A stretch of 64,000 bases of DNA, taken from assembly GCA_037957365.1 (NCBI GenBank), contig JARHVA010000223.1:5351501-5415500 (forward strand). The letters run 5' to 3'. Origin of the DNA: Torreya grandis. Its lineage: Eukaryota; Streptophyta; Pinopsida; Cupressales; Taxaceae. The notes under the pieces were generated by a model. That model worked only from the letters and a program-made list of their open reading frames with translations, had not been told where the DNA came from and made no database searches. A program made the translations under genes and the position numbers. Below, piece after piece: positions 60,955 to 64,000 of the stretch (positions are counted from its first letter, which is position 1; every line of letters begins with the position of its first letter).

Positions 60955-61094
60955 AACATCTATTTTTTTATCTTTCCTTCCCTAGGTAAGTAAAATTATG
61001 TACCTTCAAGTTATTATTGTTTTAGTTTAACACATGCATGCAATCACATCACATATACACATCAAAGTAGGAGCATTATTAAAACACATAATTT

Positions 61095-62360
61095 TGATAC
61101 AAGGCTTATAATTATAATGTTTTTAGTGTTTTTTTTGGCATATGGTCCATTAGTTTGAATGAGGGTCCTATTGGCACTTTCCTTTATGTTTTTTCTTATC
61201 TCTCTTTTATATGCGATCTTGTGCCCTTTTGTTTCTTCTTTTTTATCTTTTTTCTGGTCTTTGTTGTGTCTATAGCTTTTATATTCTATTTTTCTCTTAG
61301 GATTCTATCTTTTTTTACTTTGGGTCAATTCAGTGACTTGCCAAATTTGTCCCATATTTTCATGGGCTCCTCTAACCTCCACTTTTTTAATGTTTGGGTC
61401 CATGTATGTTAGTTTTTGTCTTTTATTTATTCATGTTACATGTTAATAGGTTATTATGTCATACTTTAGTCATTTATATATAAAAATAATTCTAAATTCA
61501 TTTGAATATCAAGCATCAAGAAGCCTCTTTAAGTATTCAAGTAAATTTAAATCTAGCACATTGTAAATTTCTATGTTTTTGCTCTTAATGACTTTCAACA
61601 CTGTTTAGTTGCATTTTTGTACCAAAACAAGGTTACATGAATTTTCATTTAATTTCATTTAACCTAAGGATATGAGGAAAATAACTTACTCATAATTTCA
61701 CTCACATGCATAATAAAACTACATGGACACTAATTCCAAGCATGTGGGATATGTAGCACCAACTCCTTCACAAAGTTGCTTGAGTTAATTAACCTTCCAC
61801 TTTTTATGTTTCTTTTTACATTAATTATAGAAAAATTAGGTAAATATAAATAATATGACAAATTAAACACATTTTATCTTGATTCTACACATTGATTACA
61901 TAACCCTATTCAGCATCTGAATTCACACCTATGTATAATAATATAAATCCTAATACAGATGAGAGTATGGATTCAGTGATAGGTTACATATTTGGTGCTT
62001 GTAAAGATATACATTTTATAACCTACCAAATATGTATGGTAAATATTCAACACTACATCTAATCTATCCTTTTAGTGTTAAACTCTTAGATTTATAGATC
62101 AGTATACAAGACATTCTTAAAACATTATTTTAGTCTCAAAAATTAGAATACCAACCAAGTATGTCAAATTCCAACCTTATTTATATTTTAATATTTTTAG
62201 ATACTTTATTCAACTTATTTTTCCATTTGTCCCTATTTTTAGCATATTAAATTTGGCCTTATAATTATAGTTTACTGGTAGGTTGTGCATCTCCCTTGCA
62301 CCACAATTTTAATTACTTTTACATACATTATTTATCCCTAATCAATAAATAGTGAAAACA
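61095..62360 (+). repeat. dispersed repeat R1, full copy (probable gypsy 3' LTR)
   Basis: 1266 bp, TGATACAAGG to GTGAAAACA, aligned with 34511-35739. A purine-rich AAAGTAGGAGC lies 22 bp upstream. May pair with the 34.5-kb copy as LTRs of an outer element that received El-5. Confidence 0.55.
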
Positions 62361-64000
62361 TTAGTTGTTGAAGTAGAAAAATATTTAGCAAATGTAATAC
62401 TTCATTGACTTGGTTGATGATGTCATCCAAGGGGGGAGTATTATAGAACATCATCGGTTAGGCTGATTGCATAGGATCAAAATATAGGAGAGGGTTAGAT
62501 AATACTATATCAACCAACTTACACTTTTATATGGACATTTATTATTATTATCCTTTAATTTTATTTTATAAATATAATTTAAGTATGTTTGAGAGTTTAT
62601 TCAAACCTCTAGGAGTTATAATGAAAATTTTAGTTTTTGAAGGATCCCATTATATTTCAAACTTAGCTAGATTTTATGGCTTTAGGTTTCTATGAAGTAA
62701 CAAGTGATCATTGAAAACTCACAAAAAGCACCACATACACCCCACCCTAGTCCTAGTGTAATCCTTAGGACATACACTCAGGTATATTAATGCATATACA
62801 AGTCCTAAAATATAAATAATATGTAATAAAAATGAGATATATACACATGGTCTAAAAAATTAGGGCTTCATGTCCTAGATACATACATCGTCTCTCATGA
62901 GGAGGAGAGTAATCTTCTCATATCCTTATACTATCCTAAGGGGATATAAATGTCTATGATATATCCACTCTAATCATAGATCTACCCATAGAATAATCTA
63001 ATCTCTCTCACTCCCTATACCTCTTTATCTTAGTAATCAACTTAATATGCTATATTTATAACACTAAATAGTGTAAAAATATAGTTTGATAGATGTTACC
63101 CTATATAGTTGGTAGTGTTATGGCTAATGGTGTGACTCCTTCTCCTCACCCTAAGATTTTAATAATTATACCTTAACATATAAATCATCTAATCTTTCCA
63201 CCTTTATTATAAATCTGATTTATCTCAGCTCATTGGATAAGCAATTGGTGCATACATATTAACCTCTAATTCTCTCTAATCATTCAAGGATATCTTTAAG
63301 TGTATCATGAGTAATTTGTTGCACTAACATATTAATAATTTCAACCCATTGTACCATAATTGTCAAAATAAAAATGTAATCATTAATAACTTAAATTAAA
63401 TAATGTGCTTCCTATATAATTTATAAATGCAAACCTACATGTGTTTACATGGGTCCTCCTCTGACTCATCAATCATGGGAGTTAATAGCATTTTAACTCT
63501 CTCTCTCCTATGTCTTTGACTCCTACCATCATATTTATGCCCTCATATTATGCCTTTCCCTTACCAAATACTCCTTTTGATTAGAATGAAGTCATAAGAT
63601 GTACTCTCACCCACCATATAACCCATGCATTAGTAATACTAATGTCATCCACACATGAGTCCAAAATGAGGGTGTATGACCCATAAAAAATAAACTAAAT
63701 GAGACATTATATGTATCTCTCTTTAATTATATCCTATGTCTATCACTAATATAATTAATCCAAGCTAAAATTCACCTCTCTCAAGTGACATTCTCCAAAA
63801 TCCCCATGTGGCCTCTAATCAAAATCTATAGGATCTTCTATACATCCTTGAATGTCATTTTTGCCTCCCTAACAAGTATCTAAAAAGTGCAAGTTCCATT
63901 ATCCCATCTCTTAGCTAATGATATTAACAATGGTACATCATATGATATAATACCTAATCATCTAGTGTTCCCTATCCCTAGTGTATCAATATTTTCTTAA
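62361..64000. other. no recognisable gene; one polypurine-like tract
   Basis: AAGGGGGGAG at 62429-62438, followed by TATTATAGAACATC, looks like a polypurine tract with a decayed LTR start, but no partner LTR is in the window. Otherwise AT-rich with nothing supported. Confidence 0.4.

Overview
The window reads as a gene-poor, AT-rich stretch of a large plant nuclear genome; a gymnosperm is plausible from the density and decay of LTR retrotransposons, but no single-copy gene fixes the taxon. I found no convincing host protein gene, tRNA or rRNA. Nearly everything recognisable is transposable-element sequence, often nested.

1-8.6 kb: remnants of a minus-strand Ty3/gypsy-like gag region (capsid-like and zinc-finger-like blocks at 0.2-1.26 kb, repeat-bearing frames at 5.0-5.2 and 7.9-8.2 kb). 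It is broken by a 5'-truncated LINE (1987-3869, RNase H domain, 11-bp target duplication) and by a miniature Copia element (El-1, 5281-7328, minus strand) that has lost all coding sequence.

8.8-14.5 kb: El-2, a nearly intact Ty1/copia element on the plus strand. It has 728-bp LTRs that differ at 8 positions, a 5-bp target duplication, PBS, polypurine tract, and one gag-protease-integrase-RT-RNase H frame stopped only by a single TAG between integrase and RT. A 21-bp tandem array of CCGACGTCGG-like decamers lies just after that TAG, and the same decamers recur in U3 of the LTRs.

14.5-45.7 kb: decayed sequence with microsatellites, three copies of a ~1.2-kb dispersed repeat that look like LTRs (23.4, 34.5, 61.1 kb), a very old gypsy-type element El-4 (26736-33617) and gypsy gag traces at 36.6-36.9 kb.

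45.7-62.4 kb: a nested stack. El-3 (46197-53365, minus strand) is a Copia relative of El-1 and El-2 with the structure LTR-internal-LTR-internal-LTR inside one target duplication. It sits in a short LINE-like insert, which sits in an LTR-like repeat of a gypsy-type element El-5 (protease remnant at 58.5-58.9 kb, minus), which may itself lie inside a further gypsy-type element bounded by the repeats at 34.5 and 61.1 kb.

The three Copia elements share the first 24 bases of the LTR, the PBS and polypurine tract, and the CCGACGTCGG-type arrays. El-2 could have supplied proteins to the coding-dead El-1 and El-3 types. This shared array, in both U3 and the pol linker, is the most unusual structure in the window. 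All counts are by hand.
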